Origin: Protonemura montana
Lineage: Eukaryota > Arthropoda > Insecta > Plecoptera > Nemouridae
Reading direction: 5' to 3'
DNA: 64,000 bases
Assembly: GCA_947568835.1 (NCBI GenBank)
Contig: OX387604.1
Coordinates: 16,831,076-16,895,075, forward strand
Shown here: in pieces, positions 23,071-35,976 of the stretch
Numbering within the stretch: position 1 is the stretch's first letter
Layout of the letters: every line of letters starts with the position of its first letter
Position numbers and translations under genes: made by a program
The notes under the pieces: model-generated
The model's database searches: none
Seen by the model: only the letters and a program-made list of their open reading frames with translations
What the model was told of the DNA's origin: nothing

Positions 23071-26000
23071 ATGGAACATGTACATTGTAATAATTGCATA
23101 CAAATAAATTGCAAGGATGCATTTTGTGCAATAACCACTTGTAAGGCCGGCTGTGGAAGTGTTTTACACATGTGCAAAGCAGAAGATCATAATATAGTGT
23201 GTAAGAATGCAGTGATGGCATGTATTAACGTTTGCTATGGCTGTGACGTTAAACTTCCTCGTTACCAGCTAGCTAAGCATCTAACCGTGTGTCCCGCAAG
23301 TGTGGTGGTTTGTTCCTATGAATGGAGACGTTGGGGAACAGAAAAAACGTACATGCATTCTTTAAAACCTGTACCACGGAACTTCGACAAAGAGTATGCC
23401 GACCAGTTGGATATTGCTCTGACGACAAGAGATCAGAGGAAACTCATCAGAGAATTAAATGGTAAATATATCATGTTCAATGCAGTTAAATAAAGCTGGA
23501 TGGTATCGACCGTGTAACCTTTTCGTCAGAGATCACGAGCGTTATCTCGTTAAATAATGTATATTAAGCCTGGAATTTGCCAAGATAACGTTCATCATTT
23601 CTGACGAAATAGTTACATGAGCTCTACCCTGATCACATATAATGTCTTGGTGGAAATTTTATCCAAAACTTAACACAGGACTTCATACATAGGTTGCATT
23701 TGGATTGGGTATAATACTAAGGCTTAGTTAACTCTGATCAAGACCGTGTTTGCGCTGTAGAAATTTTGTGCATGTTAGTGGGCAAGATCAAAAAATCGGA
23801 AAAATATGAACAGAGTTATAAAAAGATTGCTGCCAGTAAAAATCTAAAAACTTGCAGTACAAAAGTGATTAAATACTTGTTTAATCACCGTTTTAGATTA
23901 CGAAAAACACCAATCAACTTTATATTGATATATCCAGTCTGTGGTCCTGTTTGGAAACTGTCAAAATCCCACCCTGCCAGCCAGTTGTGCCAGCCAGTTA
24001 TAATTCTTCATTAAAGCCCAATTAAATTGCCGTGTGAATATTGCCTTTGGTCAATTTTTATAAATTATGTACAAATTTAAACCATTTCCTGCTGCTTTTA
24101 AGCAATTTTTTCAATTTCGAGGAAGGTGAAAAAGTGTAGAAGTCGCGAGTTCATGCAGGCATCCTCTGATTAGTTGGCCCCATTCAAGATAGAACAAAAA
24201 ATAGGGTTTGTTATAAGGGAGAAAAAAATTCGCTCAATAGGTAATCTTGATCAAGACTTTTTCTGTTCACTTTTCCCATTTACGTGGGAAAATTCATTTA
24301 TGTGCATAATTGAGCTCAAGTAATTGATCAAGGTCTTGATCCGTGTAAACTACGCTCTGGAATGTCTAAAAGTTATTTTTTGTCTCAATGCGTGTAGTTT
24401 GGCATGAATTGATGATATAAGGTAGATTTTTGTATCATAATATATAATGATAATAAGGAGAAAACATGTTTTTTATCCAGCATAGGTAAAAGTAGTGATA
24501 ATAAAATGAAAATCTGATTGATTTTCTTTGATACATAATGAGTGGATGAATAGTAATTGTTCTCATTATTGCAGATTTGAATACAACTTACTCGGTTAAT
24601 CCATTCAAACTGAGTATTCAAACGTCAACGTCTTCAATGAGGAAAACTCAATGTTTTACAACGTTAGAAGATCTTAGGTTCAAGATCTCTACATTTTGTT
24701 GTGATACAATACTCCGGCGTGATGAATATTCTTCACACTACCAAAACATTCACAATGACATCCCTGAGCTACTTCCTCAGCTTGAACAGAGGTGTCCCCT
24801 CTTTGATCTTGGGTGCATGTTTACCCAAACATCTCTTTGCCCATCAAAACCAGGATGGCAGGTATGGTTGTCTTTAAATTTTAAATGGCTCAGTCAAAAT
24901 TGAGGATTCTTTTTTACACACTTCTCTCAGAGGTAGCCTAGACTGCTTAAACACATTTCAAAGTGTGAGATACTTAACAAGACTGGGTGTCATGCCCATC
25001 CAGAGCAGTGAAACTGCATACAACTTTTTCGATAGTTTAATAACTAAAACAAAATACAAATTTTCCTAGAAACTGCATTTTAGAACTATGCATTGGCTCA
25101 CTTTCCTACTGACATGCTGTGTATAAGCTTGAATTAATTTGAAATTATATGTTGGAATGTTAAGTTCTGAATCTGTGATTTATGGCATAATTAGTCGTAC
25201 GGCATCTTCTCTTGATTATTACTTCAAAATACTCAACCTTGGTATTTGTATTTGTATTTGTATTTATTTTTTTTCCCAGGACAGTTACATAGTAAATGTA
25301 TAGGTTACGTCAGAGAGGATAGTTATGTACATAAGTTATAAAAATAATCTATAAATAATCTTATAATCTTATAATCTTATAAAATCTATAAAATATAGAT
25401 TTATAGACATATAGATTAATGATTAAAATTAAAATTAAGGTTCAAATAGTTTTTACATTGGGAGTGGTGTCAGTGCTGGGTACACAAGGTTGATGGCTGG
25501 CAAGGATCATTTACTATAATTACTTTCAAGTAATTTAACTTATTTGTATACCCTGTACCCATGAAATTGAATTTTGTCTTTAAAACCGTCATTTTAAAGA
25601 TATAAAACTAGCCTTTTTCTGTTGCTCTTTTAGGTTATGATAGCAAAGACATTTGGAGCAGTTTGTGTGAAGCCGTTGCCGGTACAATCACTCGATGTCA
25701 ACAAATCACCAAATACATCACTCACAACTATGCCCCAAGAGGTAGTGGAGCACATCCTGAGATTCTTAGACACACTCAGCCTGCTACACTTGCTCCAAGT
25801 GAATAGAAGAATCCATGAAATCGTCTGGGCTCGTGTCGCTCAGCGTGGTGTTGTTTTGCCTATCTGGAAAAAAAAAACAACAACTGATGAAAACGGTCTT
25901 TCAAAATGCGAGTGGAGTATAGTTGATATGGTAAGGGTTGGTTATTTGTAGCGTGGCCTTTGCACCTCAGGATACAGATCTATGATTCATGTTTGGCTCT

Positions 26001-27427
26001 CTCTTAAAAACCAAGTATCCACTGTATGATCGTGACCAGACGAGGAGTTGAAAATGTACTGGGTAAAGTCTGAAATTAGCAGCCCACCATTCAGCCATTC
26101 AGGTGTTTTATCATATGTTTTATATTGTTACCATGTAACATTGATAGCGTTGTGGTCAGTGTGCTTTCCTTTAGAGCAAAAATCTGGAATTGTTCTGATC
26201 ACTTTGGTTTGAAGCCGAGAGGGAAAATCCTTGTTTACCTCCTCATCCTTCGACGTAAAGCGTGAATGTCGACGGATTTTTCAAATTATTTGCATCCTCG
26301 GAAGTGCATAAAGCTGAATCATTAATAAGTTAGTAGTGGGGACCAGGTCTAAACCAAAGCCTTGTTTTTTGGATCTGTTTGGTAATTTTTTTTCAATTGT
26401 TCTCATAGCTGCAAATAGCGAAGTATTTCAAAGAAAGATTTTCATATCCGATAATGTTTCTATCAACATTTTCTTCCTTTTCTACTTTCCTATGTTTTTC
26501 CTACAACAGTTATTATACATTTATAACAGCTTGAACAGTTTTCGTGTACCAAACAATTTAGTGTGTTGGAATCACCAGTTCTCGTGAGATCACAGAAGTT
26601 ATTCAGTGAGTAACACTGAGTGGGGTCAGGTATTGGATGGGTGACCATCATACTCACAACCAGTTCTGTTTGGGAGAGAGGTTGAAGGGATGAAAGTTAG
26701 TACAGCAACTTCATTCACCTTGCTTATCAACCTCTCAACAGCAAGGATTTCTAGAGAAATTCTGTTGTGCGTTTTACCGACTTTTGTAAGGGGCTTTAAG
26801 CCGGTGGTCTTCTTGGTGCTTTTCAAGAGGAGTAGGCTACATGCCATCACCGGGTTTCCTCTCCTTGCATCTAGGCTAGATAAGGTTCATCCTTCTCACC
26901 ACACCCTCATTGTCGACGCCATCAGATCAGTGCCAAATGGCCCGTTGTCCAAACAGTGCGTCATAAACACCACTAATCAATCATTCAGTTTTCTCGTCCC
27001 AAACATGTCGTTGGTGTCGAGGAGTCAAAGCATGCCTACAACTTGAACTTTTGCCATTTTCAGGAGTGGAGATTCTCCACTGCAATGGGCACAATTTCTA
27101 AATGGGTCATCAAAGACACAAAGTGTCATCTTTCTGACCATTTGAAGATTTGCCCGTACTTCGAAAGGTAAACATTTTCACTCTATAAAAGTATAAATAG
27201 AGCCAACCAACAAATTCTATCTTTCTGCTATCTGCTACAATTTATGGGTTGCTTTTTTTTTTTGTAGGGTGAACAATTCAGTGCCTTATTTTGCCTTTTG
27301 GCCAAATCACCCGGAAGTACAGGAGAATGAACGGATTCGCGCGAGACTTCAAGGTCATGTTGATAATCAATCTAGTCAAAGTACTGCTGAACCTGACCAA
27401 CCTGTAGACTTGGCAAGTAAGGAATAA
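23071..27427 (+). CDS. FBXO30: F-box only protein 30/40-type, TRAF-type zinc finger and F-box
   Basis: Five exons on the plus strand: 23071-23461, 24575-24861, 25634-25930, 27064-27167, 27268-27427. All borders are GT-AG and phases match, giving 412 aa. An in-frame TAG lies two codons upstream of the ATG. Residues 1-130 hold a Cys/His-rich TRAF-type zinc-finger region with the family signature HLTVCPASVVVC and then EWRRWG. Residues 131-226 match the second Cys-rich block (LRRDEYSSHYQNIHNDI, EQRCPLFDLGC). The F-box is at about 257-296 (MPQEVVEHILRFLD), and the C-terminus carries the family's KWVIKDTKCHLSDHLKICPYF motif. By family it is a substrate receptor of an SCF (Skp1-Cul1) ubiquitin ligase; the substrate is unknown. 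Human FBXO30 and FBXO40 are about 700-745 aa. The missing part is the long linker between the two Cys-rich blocks, so this is a compact form. Confidence 0.93.
23462..24574. other. FBXO30-type intron 1
   Basis: 1.1 kb intron that begins with a hairpin-forming inverted repeat (23511-23619). Beyond that I see nothing I can name. Confidence 0.6.
23511..23619 (+). repeat. imperfect hairpin in intron 1
   Basis: Arm 23511-23547 pairs with 23583-23619 (30 of 37 positions complementary), with a 35-nt loop. The longest uninterrupted block is TTTCGTCAGA with its complement. It starts 50 bp into the intron. It could be a MITE remnant or a structured RNA; no terminal target duplication is obvious. Confidence 0.7.
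24862..25633. other. FBXO30-type intron 2 with simple repeats
   Basis: Contains (TATTTG)n at about 25242-25269 and three copies of an ATAATCTT-type unit at about 25354-25382. The rest is AT-rich with no other feature seen. Confidence 0.7.
26144..26216 (+). mobile_element. tRNA-like SINE head (degenerate)
   Basis: An A-box-like TAGCGTTGTGGTCAG (26144-26158) is followed by GCTTTCCTTTAGAGC and a good B-box match GGTTTGAAGCC (26206-26216). The order and sequence resemble tRNA-derived SINE promoters, though the box spacing is long. It lies in intron 3 of the FBXO30-type gene. Not a functional tRNA. Confidence 0.4.
26566..26986 (+). mobile_element. 5S rRNA-headed SINE-like element
   Basis: The first 100 bp track the 3' two thirds of 5S rRNA: ATCACCAGTTCTCGTGAGAT, CAGAAGTTA and GGTATTGGATGGGTGACC match the 5S sequence around its internal control region. 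The body continues to a TAATCAATCATT end and shares long blocks with the inverted copy at 15498-15775. A 5S-derived pol III promoter joined to an unrelated body defines the SINE3 class. Lies in intron 3 of the FBXO30-type gene, in the same orientation. The 118-codon ORF inside it is incidental. Confidence 0.75.
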
Positions 27428-29728
27428 TGTGAAAACACAAAGTCGTTTTACCCAATTTAAGACAAAGACCCCTCAAAGTAATATCTTTGATAATATCTGA
27501 TTTATCAAGTACCAACTTACCATTTAAATAATGCTTGCTTTCACTAGTATTGTGTTGAACTCAGGTTAAACTTGGCTTATTGGTCATAACCGTAACACTC
27601 TACGTTACACTTATTTTTAAACTAACTGTTTTTCAAAACATTCTTCTTTATTTTACATGTCTTGATGAAATTTACTTGCTGGAAGTTTGCAAAAAGTTTG
27701 TGATTCAGAGAAAATCAAATTACCCTAAGCCCAGTTGAAACCAAGCTTAGCCTGATGCTGGTGAAATCGGCTCTAAGTTGATGTCATATTTTGAGATGTG
27801 TATGCGATTATATAGAAGCGTTCACCCAAATGACTGAGTCATTGCTGATTCATTCGAAAACAGAATACTGTACATATTTGATTTTAACTGTGCAATTGAT
27901 CTAGCCCAGGTTGTTTCAAATTTTATTTCTCCCTAATTCTTTTAGACATTTAAAACTTAGCAATACGTAATTTATTGGAAACAGTACCAATTTTCCTCGA
28001 GTTAAATTGATCCAGTTTGTCATTTGGTGTCTAGAATTTGAAATTGAGTGCTAGGATTTAAGGATCATCCAAACTGGGTGTCGACCAAGCTAAACTTTAC
28101 CTGAAAGGATCTATCATCGAAGGGTATGAACACCACATCATTTTGCAAAACAAACTTGTTTCAAATCGAAATCAAGCTTTGAACCCCACTTTCACTTACT
28201 GGACTGCAATGGAACAAACTTGGACTATTTGACCAAAAACAAGAACAAACTGCTACTTCATAACATTAAAAATTATCAGTTACCTACTGTTTAATTTGTT
28301 GTTCTGTTAATTTGTTCTGTTTAATTTAATGTTTTATTTGTCAGCACAGGGTTTATATAAGTCTGAAGAATTTGGAAGCATTTCTTATTGAGTTTTGATC
28401 TGTCTGCAAGCAGCTGACAAAATGTCTTAAGCTTAGCATGCTGATTAAAACTTATTTATGCCTTTTATGGAAATCCTATACTTATACGTCCAATGCAAAT
28501 TTTGCTTTCTTTCCTCACTCTAAGAACATCATTTTATATTCATTTTTTTCTGCGACCAGGCCAGTATCCTATCTTGTGCATGCAAGGGGATTGCACACTT
28601 TTATTAATGCCATTATTTTCATACTCTTATTAATGCCATTTCTTTTCATTCTTTAAGTTATGCCAATTATGTATTTTTCATATTTTTAGAATTGACATTG
28701 CAGGGTTTCATGACAGTGAATGTGGATTCTGTATAATCCATAATACTACCTACTATTAACATAGATTTTCAATGTTTTATATTAATAACCTGTACACTAT
28801 TGCGCACACAATAGGAGCATTATAATTCATACCAAGGAAATATTCTAGTTTCATAAGTTTAATTGGTTTAAACAGATAGATCAAAATCTCTACCAAGTTG
28901 TTGGTAAAGAAAATATCGTAATTTTCATCATGCTCCTTGTGCACAAGGCTGTGTTTAATTTTGTGATTAAGTTTCTATTTAATAGGAATTTAGAGACTTC
29001 ATTTTAAATGATATGTTCCTGTACTTACTGCTCTCTTACGCCAAGCATTGGGGTATAATTTGGCGTTGTTTATGAAGCTACTTATGCTTAATTAACAGTT
29101 GATTTGTAATCTGAGTGCAATTTTCTTGTAGTAAATGGTGGAGGAACTACCATACACACTTCCTCAAACTGTTGTTATTTCATTATATGGTTTGATCATA
29201 AATAATTAAATTATATTTTATTTAAAAGCTCAATGTTTATGACTTGATGTATTTACAAATAGGTAAGATGCTTTCTTTGTTCTCAGAGAAGATGCTAGTT
29301 TGTAAGCATTTGTGAGAAAGTACTTTACCTGAGTATTAGAACAGTATTAATAAAGGAAATGTTCATTGCAGATACTGCATAGTACTCATTCCTTGATATT
29401 GACATATATATGTGACAATGTGAGTCATTGGTGTCATGAAAAACATATTGTGTACGGCAGGTATAAAAATTATATTGTATTGCGGAAAGATTGACTTCAG
29501 TAAAGTTAGTTTTTTTGGTAATTTTACTCTTAATCAGTACATACAATGGACTTTCGTTGTGGACAAACGTACACAATAGTTTTATTAAGCCACTGCTCAA
29601 TTTGCCTATGAAAGTGTTTTGTATTTTTAAGCTAGACTGAATCTCTCTTCATTTTCACCAATCAAGTTTTGATAGCCAATGGAAATTAGTGGTGTGGGAC
29701 TTGTGTGTTTGGGTGTGTTTAAGAGGCT

Positions 29729-29742
29729 GGGGGGGGGGGGGG
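29729..29742 (+). repeat. poly-G run (14 G)
   Basis: Fourteen consecutive G, intergenic, upstream of the repeat-like block at 29968-30035. Confidence 0.95.
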
Positions 29743-29967
29743 ATAATCTTAGTGAGGGGAAGGCACTTTTTGTGAATGGGAAATCAGCTTGAGGTATCCC
29801 CTTGAAGGCATTTTCACAGAGTATCAGATACCGTAAAATAGGAATGGACGAGAAGTCGTTATCTTCATATTTTTTTTTGCTCTAGGTGTGAACAGGGTTT
29901 ATGTTTACAAGTTTCCAAATAAAATTGAAATCACAGAAATTTCTCTTTTCTAGGGCTTTTTGAAGAG

Positions 29968-30035
29968 TTGAATTATTCTGCTTTCAAACAAAAGCCGACA
30001 ATTTTGATTTTCGGAGCCATACACCTGAAAATAGT
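29968..30035 (+). repeat. second copy of a diverged dispersed repeat
   Basis: Counterpart of 20385-20460 in the same orientation. The best shared core is AATTTTGATTTTC followed by GGAGCCAT or GGGCCAT. Confidence 0.35.
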
Positions 30036-33000
30036 TTCATTTTTCACATCATGTTTCGAATCCTACTGTATGAAAGTGAACAGAATTTTTGAATATTTTG
30101 GCTCCAGACAACCCACTCAATATCTATAGTTTTCATTTGACTATAAATACTCCATTCATTGCGAAAACATACTCTTCCTTTCGGAAAGAGGGTCCACCGG
30201 TTAATAACTACAAATCACCGCTGCTATCTGTTCTTTTGGTTTGGATCTAAAGCTTGTGCTGTACCAAAATGTTTTGTTTTTCGAGCTAATATAAGAATTT
30301 CTCGAGCAATTCAAAATTATGTTGGAGCACTTTTGCAGACAAAGCATTTTGGAATCCTGCCACTGAAATCACTACTGACATTTCTTAAATGAGATCCCAA
30401 TACAATGCAATGAATGAAATGCAAGGAGGCAGTCCTTATGGTGGTTTCTTTTTTCGTGTACTTGAATGTAAAGGCTAGACAATAAACTATTACAATTATC
30501 TTTGAAAGTTCACCTGGAGCCACATTTTAAACAACCCAGCAAAATAGATCTGCAAGTTTGATCAGATTTGAGCTACCCATGTAAGCCCCACATTCATGTA
30601 CCCATGCCCACACCAAATTGTTTAGTGACACATGATTCCTGCAGCTTCATCTTGACCCGTTTTCCCATAGATTTCTGAAAATCACATAATGCATCAGCTA
30701 AGACACCGTGAATATACACAACTTCATTAAAGAAACTTGTGCAAAGTTCATCCATAATTGGTTTTCTAATTGTTACATGCTGGCATTAAAACATATTTTT
30801 CAATTTTTTTCAATCCGCTGGAGAAAAATAATAAATACAAAATACAGGTCTTGAAGTTTTTCCGTAAACATTGGTACCTATATAACCGAAAGACTTCAAA
30901 GTGTATTCCTCTTTTGGGGTATGGTGTTGATTTTATGCTAATCACTTAAATTTAAATTCGGATGAGTATTTTTGCGGTCAAGCCAGGGTAGCCTCCTGAG
31001 CTCTTTTCTCATTTATGACTAGCAGGTCCAGGCTGCACTTCTTTGGTGTAATTGTATAACATGAATCCGGCCCACGGCCAGGTAATTTGTAGGGCCACCT
31101 TAGCTAAAAGCGTCACTGTCAAGGAGCAGAAGAGATTTGGACGTATATTTGTGGGTCAGAACCCTTACTGGGACACCTGAATTTATGATTACTTCCAATG
31201 CACGATTCATCAAGAGATGCATTTTTTTAATTCAAGACGCATGTTTTATAGAATCAAAAATTCTGGTGCACTAGTTAATAATTTAATAACGAACATTTCG
31301 GTCCAAAATGATCAATGGAAAGTTGTAGAGATGTTGTCCAATATCTCTTCTGTTCCTTACAAATACGATTTTTTTTTTGTAATTGTAATTAATTACAGTA
31401 TACTTTAATATAATTTATTGTGTCCCATCATATAATAAAATATTTAAATAATGGTATACTTTAGAAATGTATGTATTACATAAGAATTGTATAATCTCGA
31501 GCAAAGAATGTCGAATTTATAAAATAAAAACTAACTAAAGAAACATGCATTTTTACTCTATAACTAACTGAAATCAATGAACTCCTCTCCTCAACATACA
31601 TTGTTTTTACATATTTAATATCAATGTAAATTCACATCAATTTGGTTCACATTATTTTCAAACTTTTTACACGCTGTACTATGGTTACAGTCACATTACA
31701 ACGCAAGAGCGAGATAGAAATAATTACAATGCAGCCGCAATGGGACAGTGAACTATTTTTTGTATAAACATGGGATGTTTCTGGTGTGCGACTCGGAGGT
31801 TAGCATGGACCAGGACCAGGAGTTGCTAGTACCTAGTACCTACGGCATAGTACGTGGCGCGGAAGAGCATATAGCATAGGGCTCTCAAGGGTACTATTCT
31901 GTGTAAGTCTGACACTGACATCATAGTCCTATCTCTCTTAGCCAACCAGCCCAATATTGCACCTCTTGGCTCTAGGGAAGGGGGCAGGAACGAAAGGGGG
32001 ACGGGGGTGATGGGCACCGGAGTGAACACAAGGAAAACTCCTCATGTATAACTTTTCCTCGGAACGACGAACGCATGGCTCAGCTTCTTTAACGTGGGTC
32101 TTAGAATCACTGAACGCAAGGAACCGAGGAGATTGCACAGGCTCACGTAGATTTCCAAGTGGTTTCAAGCGCAGAATAGCCGAACTGATGGCCGGTAGGT
32201 GAGAGAATATACGAACTTGATCTCAAATGTAGACTTGAGGTAGATCTTACGGAGATGTTTCAGATTTCAATGACTGTAGCGAAATCACCGGCCACGTCAT
32301 GAATGCTTACAGAAGAGAGCATTTTTTTTTTTTTTAGTTTTTTTGTTCGCAGAATATGGTAACATATAGAATTGTGTCATGCAGCGCTCGATGAAAAGTG
32401 AAAAGAAAATGCCACAGAGAAAGAAAAGTTTAACAAATCTGTTTGTTGAATTTTTCATGATAATGTACGGTAAGAGGTAAGAGTGGAGTTTTTACTAGCA
32501 TTGTTGTATAATCCACTCCGTGAGAATTTAAGATTCTGCCGCCGTGTATTTTTATTTTATTTCGAAAGTGACACTTTGGAAGCTCCCGCTCCGCTATCCT
32601 GAAATCATCTTACGGCAGAAATAAATAATTTAAATCGTTACTTCCTACATTTTTTTCTGAGACCAAAGATTATTTTTGTTGTTGATATATCCTGTCCGAA
32701 GAACCCCCTTTTAAGCGCTTATATTCACTGTTGACGCACACGAGTGAGTTTCATCCCCCACTGTATTTTCTTTAGTCGTCAGTCTAGTATCCCAGGGCAT
32801 TTGGAGATAGTGGATAGTTACCTGTCTCCTGATTTATTGTATTGATCAGAAACACTGGAGAGCATTGAGCAAGATACGCTGACAATGCATGCTGAGCATT
32901 GCTGAAGCAGTTAAGGGGACACGGCAGTCGATCGTTTAAATCGGGCTTTCCGCTTTCTATGCGGATAGTTACTATATCTTGTTCCCAGCCTCAAATTACT

Positions 33001-34150
33001 TTTCCGGTGTTTGGACTTGACACAGACTTTTTTTATTACGAACTTGGTCAGGCATGAGCTAAATATTGATCGTGCTGATGAAGTTATTAATTTTCGTAAA
33101 AGAATCGCGTGAAATGCTTTTCTCTCCAAATACCTAAAACGACTTGGCTATTTTCTAGGTTTGTTGAGATCCAAGTTTATTTGCAAGGTTGTTTGTTTCA
33201 ATATTTTTAGTTTTGAGTACGTATGAGTTCTTTAAAGTTTTTCTCCAAGTTTTCTGTAGTGCGAGAGTGTTGAGACTACTCTTCAATATTTGCATGCTGA
33301 CCGATGTATGTGGCATGCAGTCTGAACAACAATGTGTTCAAGTGCGGACAAAGGCATATGCTACAGTGCTATTCACCTAGGGAGTGCAGACCACGAATGC
33401 ATTAATTTACATTTTAATTAAAGGAAGGGGAGAGTTAAATGGCTTGCAATAATTTACATTGTGATTGCGGTTGAGGATAATCAGGAAAGAAGTGCTATGA
33501 ACTTATGAAGTACAATACAAAAACGAGCTCAGCCTTTTCTGTAATCAGTTAATCTTTATAAATCGCCGCCCAAAGGCAAAACATTTAGCAAACCAACGTT
33601 TTTCCCTTTTTTTGTGGCCCAATTAAAATTTGGAACGTGACAAACGACGTGGCCTTTGAAGAATTAACTCGTTCAATTGAATCTTCAAAAAAGAAGAAAT
33701 TTGCGAAGGGCAAAAACCCCCGACCAAGCCTTATATCTGAAGGGTGAACGTCGAGGCGCCTGCTGATTCTGAATAAGACGAGTGGTTCAACAAAGACATA
33801 TTTCTTTCTTGTTATACCATTTCCGTCATCTCTAGATTCACAAGAAAAGCCTGAACAAGCGGCTGGGCCGGTCGTTATTTCATGTGCCATTCAATTGGCA
33901 TCCGACATCCGTGACCCAGGGCACGGTTACTAGACCGAAGAGCAATGGCAGAACGAATCCATGCTGCGAGCTTTAATTAACCTCCACCTGTATTTGAACA
34001 TTTGAAATTGTATTCGTAAAAGTCAATATGATTTGATTTGCGTGCAAGATTGAACATTACACCGTGGATTGATTATTGAACTCATGGTGCAAGTCACGGT
34101 GCAAATAAGTTGAATTCGGCCAAAGCTGGGTTGGGTGGTATTTTTATCAA

Positions 34151-34201
34151 CCTCTTTCTCTCCCCTTTTCTCTCTCTCTCTCTCCCTCGCTCTCTCTCTC
34201 A
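34151..34201 (+). repeat. (CT)n microsatellite
   Basis: Pyrimidine tract with runs of CT, interrupted near its middle by CCCTCG. Confidence 0.85.
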
Positions 34202-35689
34202 GAAGTCAGAACCGCTTGTACAGCTTTTTACCAAAAAGCGCCATTATATAGATGGCTTTAGAAAGCATGTAAGAACTGAGAGAAAACGTACGGTCTTCGA
34301 AAAGATTCGTGCGAAGATAGAATTTGTTGTATGGAATTTATATGCTAAACCTAGTATGGCGCTAATGTTTTAAGGAAAGGTATACAGGCGGATAATCGTA
34401 TGGCTTCATTCTTATAATGGAGGTAATCGAAGATTAGAGCCAGCAACACAAAACACTACGTCGCCAACATGGGATTGACACTTTTATGGTTAGTTTTTCA
34501 ATATATTGATATAGGTATTTATACTTTTATATGCACACTACCATCACATATATGGTATCCTGTGGGAGTGTATCGAGAACGTACCTGTCCATATTAAACA
34601 TTCCACACAATGAGTCCAAATTACATTCCATTGTATTACGAAATATCGATTTGCTCCCTGCATTGTAATTTAACATCGTCTCCATAAATAAGCGGTGGTG
34701 AAAAGTTAACCGGACCGGGGTTTGGGTGTAGGGCGCTTTCAGAGTCATATCTCGAAATAAATTCTGTGGCAAACGTGCAAGATGTAAATATTCGGTAAAA
34801 CTCCAACTGAACTTTTACAAATAATTAGACTATATGGTAATTTATACTATCCCATTCAATCTTACTTTGGCCCGGCGCCCAGAAATGACAGAAATACCAT
34901 AATATCAACGACAAGTGGCAAGGAAAATGGCAGATAAAACAGACACATCGATTTAATTTCTCCAGCACGATCTAAAATTCAAATCTTAATTTATTAAATT
35001 ATACGTAATTTTAAGTATCAGTACCTTATCACGGCAACTGACGGATCACATTAGGATGTAGATACTTCTTGTGTCCGCGGTTTTATTAAGGAAAATATCC
35101 TGCGTTGATTTTAAGACCGAGAAACGGGTAAGAAAACAGTTCAGTTGTAGACCCCAAATTCACATAGTAGGAGACTTAGCGATAACACCGGTTATTAACT
35201 CACTAATTGACTAAGACATCCTACACACACTAAGTTTTATTCCCGTGATATAATACAGATCATGTTTCTCATTAAGTCATAATGTTTGAACTGGGGTAGA
35301 CCAAAGAACGTTCCAACTCCCGAGCCCTCAGAAACTAAAAGCTTCGTTTTCTCTACATAATACACAAGAATATCCGCCGCTTTAGTTGACAGGAAAATTA
35401 TCAGAGCGATGAAAAGGGATGATAATGGAATACAGACCACGACGAGGCTATATTATTCACAAGTAAAACTTATTCTCGGTAATTTTGCTATCGAAAGCAC
35501 TGCATAGTTGGGTCTATTAATTCCGGGTCATTTTGGTATTGGCATTGCATAGTTTGCTCTAATGCGTTCAAACTCAAATTAGACTGGAATGTAATTAAGC
35601 TAGCTATATTTTTTACTGTCGATATATTATTACATGGTTTGAATATATTGTAGTTTCTTTTGTATCGAGGAGCCAGCACATGCGTACGA

Positions 35690-35930
35690 GGCGGCGTCGG
35701 CGACCGGCGTCCGGAGTTTGGTGGGAAATGCAGCCACGATTTCAGACGTCGGTGCGCCGTGGTCGTGAAGCGTCGTTCACTGGCTCGTGAGTAGGCAACT
35801 GTTCGGTCGTGCGCGGGAACACTGCCCCTCTCGTAGTCGTCTTCGTCTCCATCGCCGGCGTCGCCGCCACCGCCGCCGCCGCCGACGCTACCGCCGCCGC
35901 CGTCGTGTTCATTAATGCGGCCGGGGATGA
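35690..35930. promoter_or_regulatory. GC-rich, CpG-dense island with GCC triplet repeats
   Basis: Strong local rise in G+C against an AT-rich background, with many CpG and (GCC)n/(CCG)n triplets at about 35855-35915. It lies directly upstream of a candidate first coding exon on the plus strand, so it may be its promoter or 5' UTR. A minus-strand ORF (35958-35488) crosses it, but its Gly-rich stretch is simply the triplet repeat. Confidence 0.45.
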
Positions 35931-35976
35931 TCAACTTTGCTCGTTTAGTTGCTTTCATCCCAGCTGAAATGGCTGA

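Larger units (their letters stand above)
27428..35689. other. gene-poor intergenic region
   Basis: The 3' flank of the FBXO30-type gene, then 8 kb without a supportable exon. The first exact AATAAA downstream of the stop is at 29349-29354; an ATTAAA lies at 28444-28449. It holds a poly-G run (29729-29742), a diverged repeat copy (29968-30035) and a (CT)n tract (34151-34201). No conserved protein seen on either strand. Confidence 0.6.

Noticed and set aside
26690-27046. 118-codon plus-strand ORF in FBXO30-type intron 3
   Set aside because: Lies inside the SINE-like element, and the related copy does not keep the frame.
33585-33890. 101-codon minus-strand ORF
   Set aside because: No recognisable family and no splice or promoter context.
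35488-35958. 156-codon minus-strand ORF with Gly/Asp-rich stretch
   Set aside because: The Gly run is a translated GCC triplet repeat and the rest looks random. The opposite strand has a better first-exon signal, but this is not excluded.
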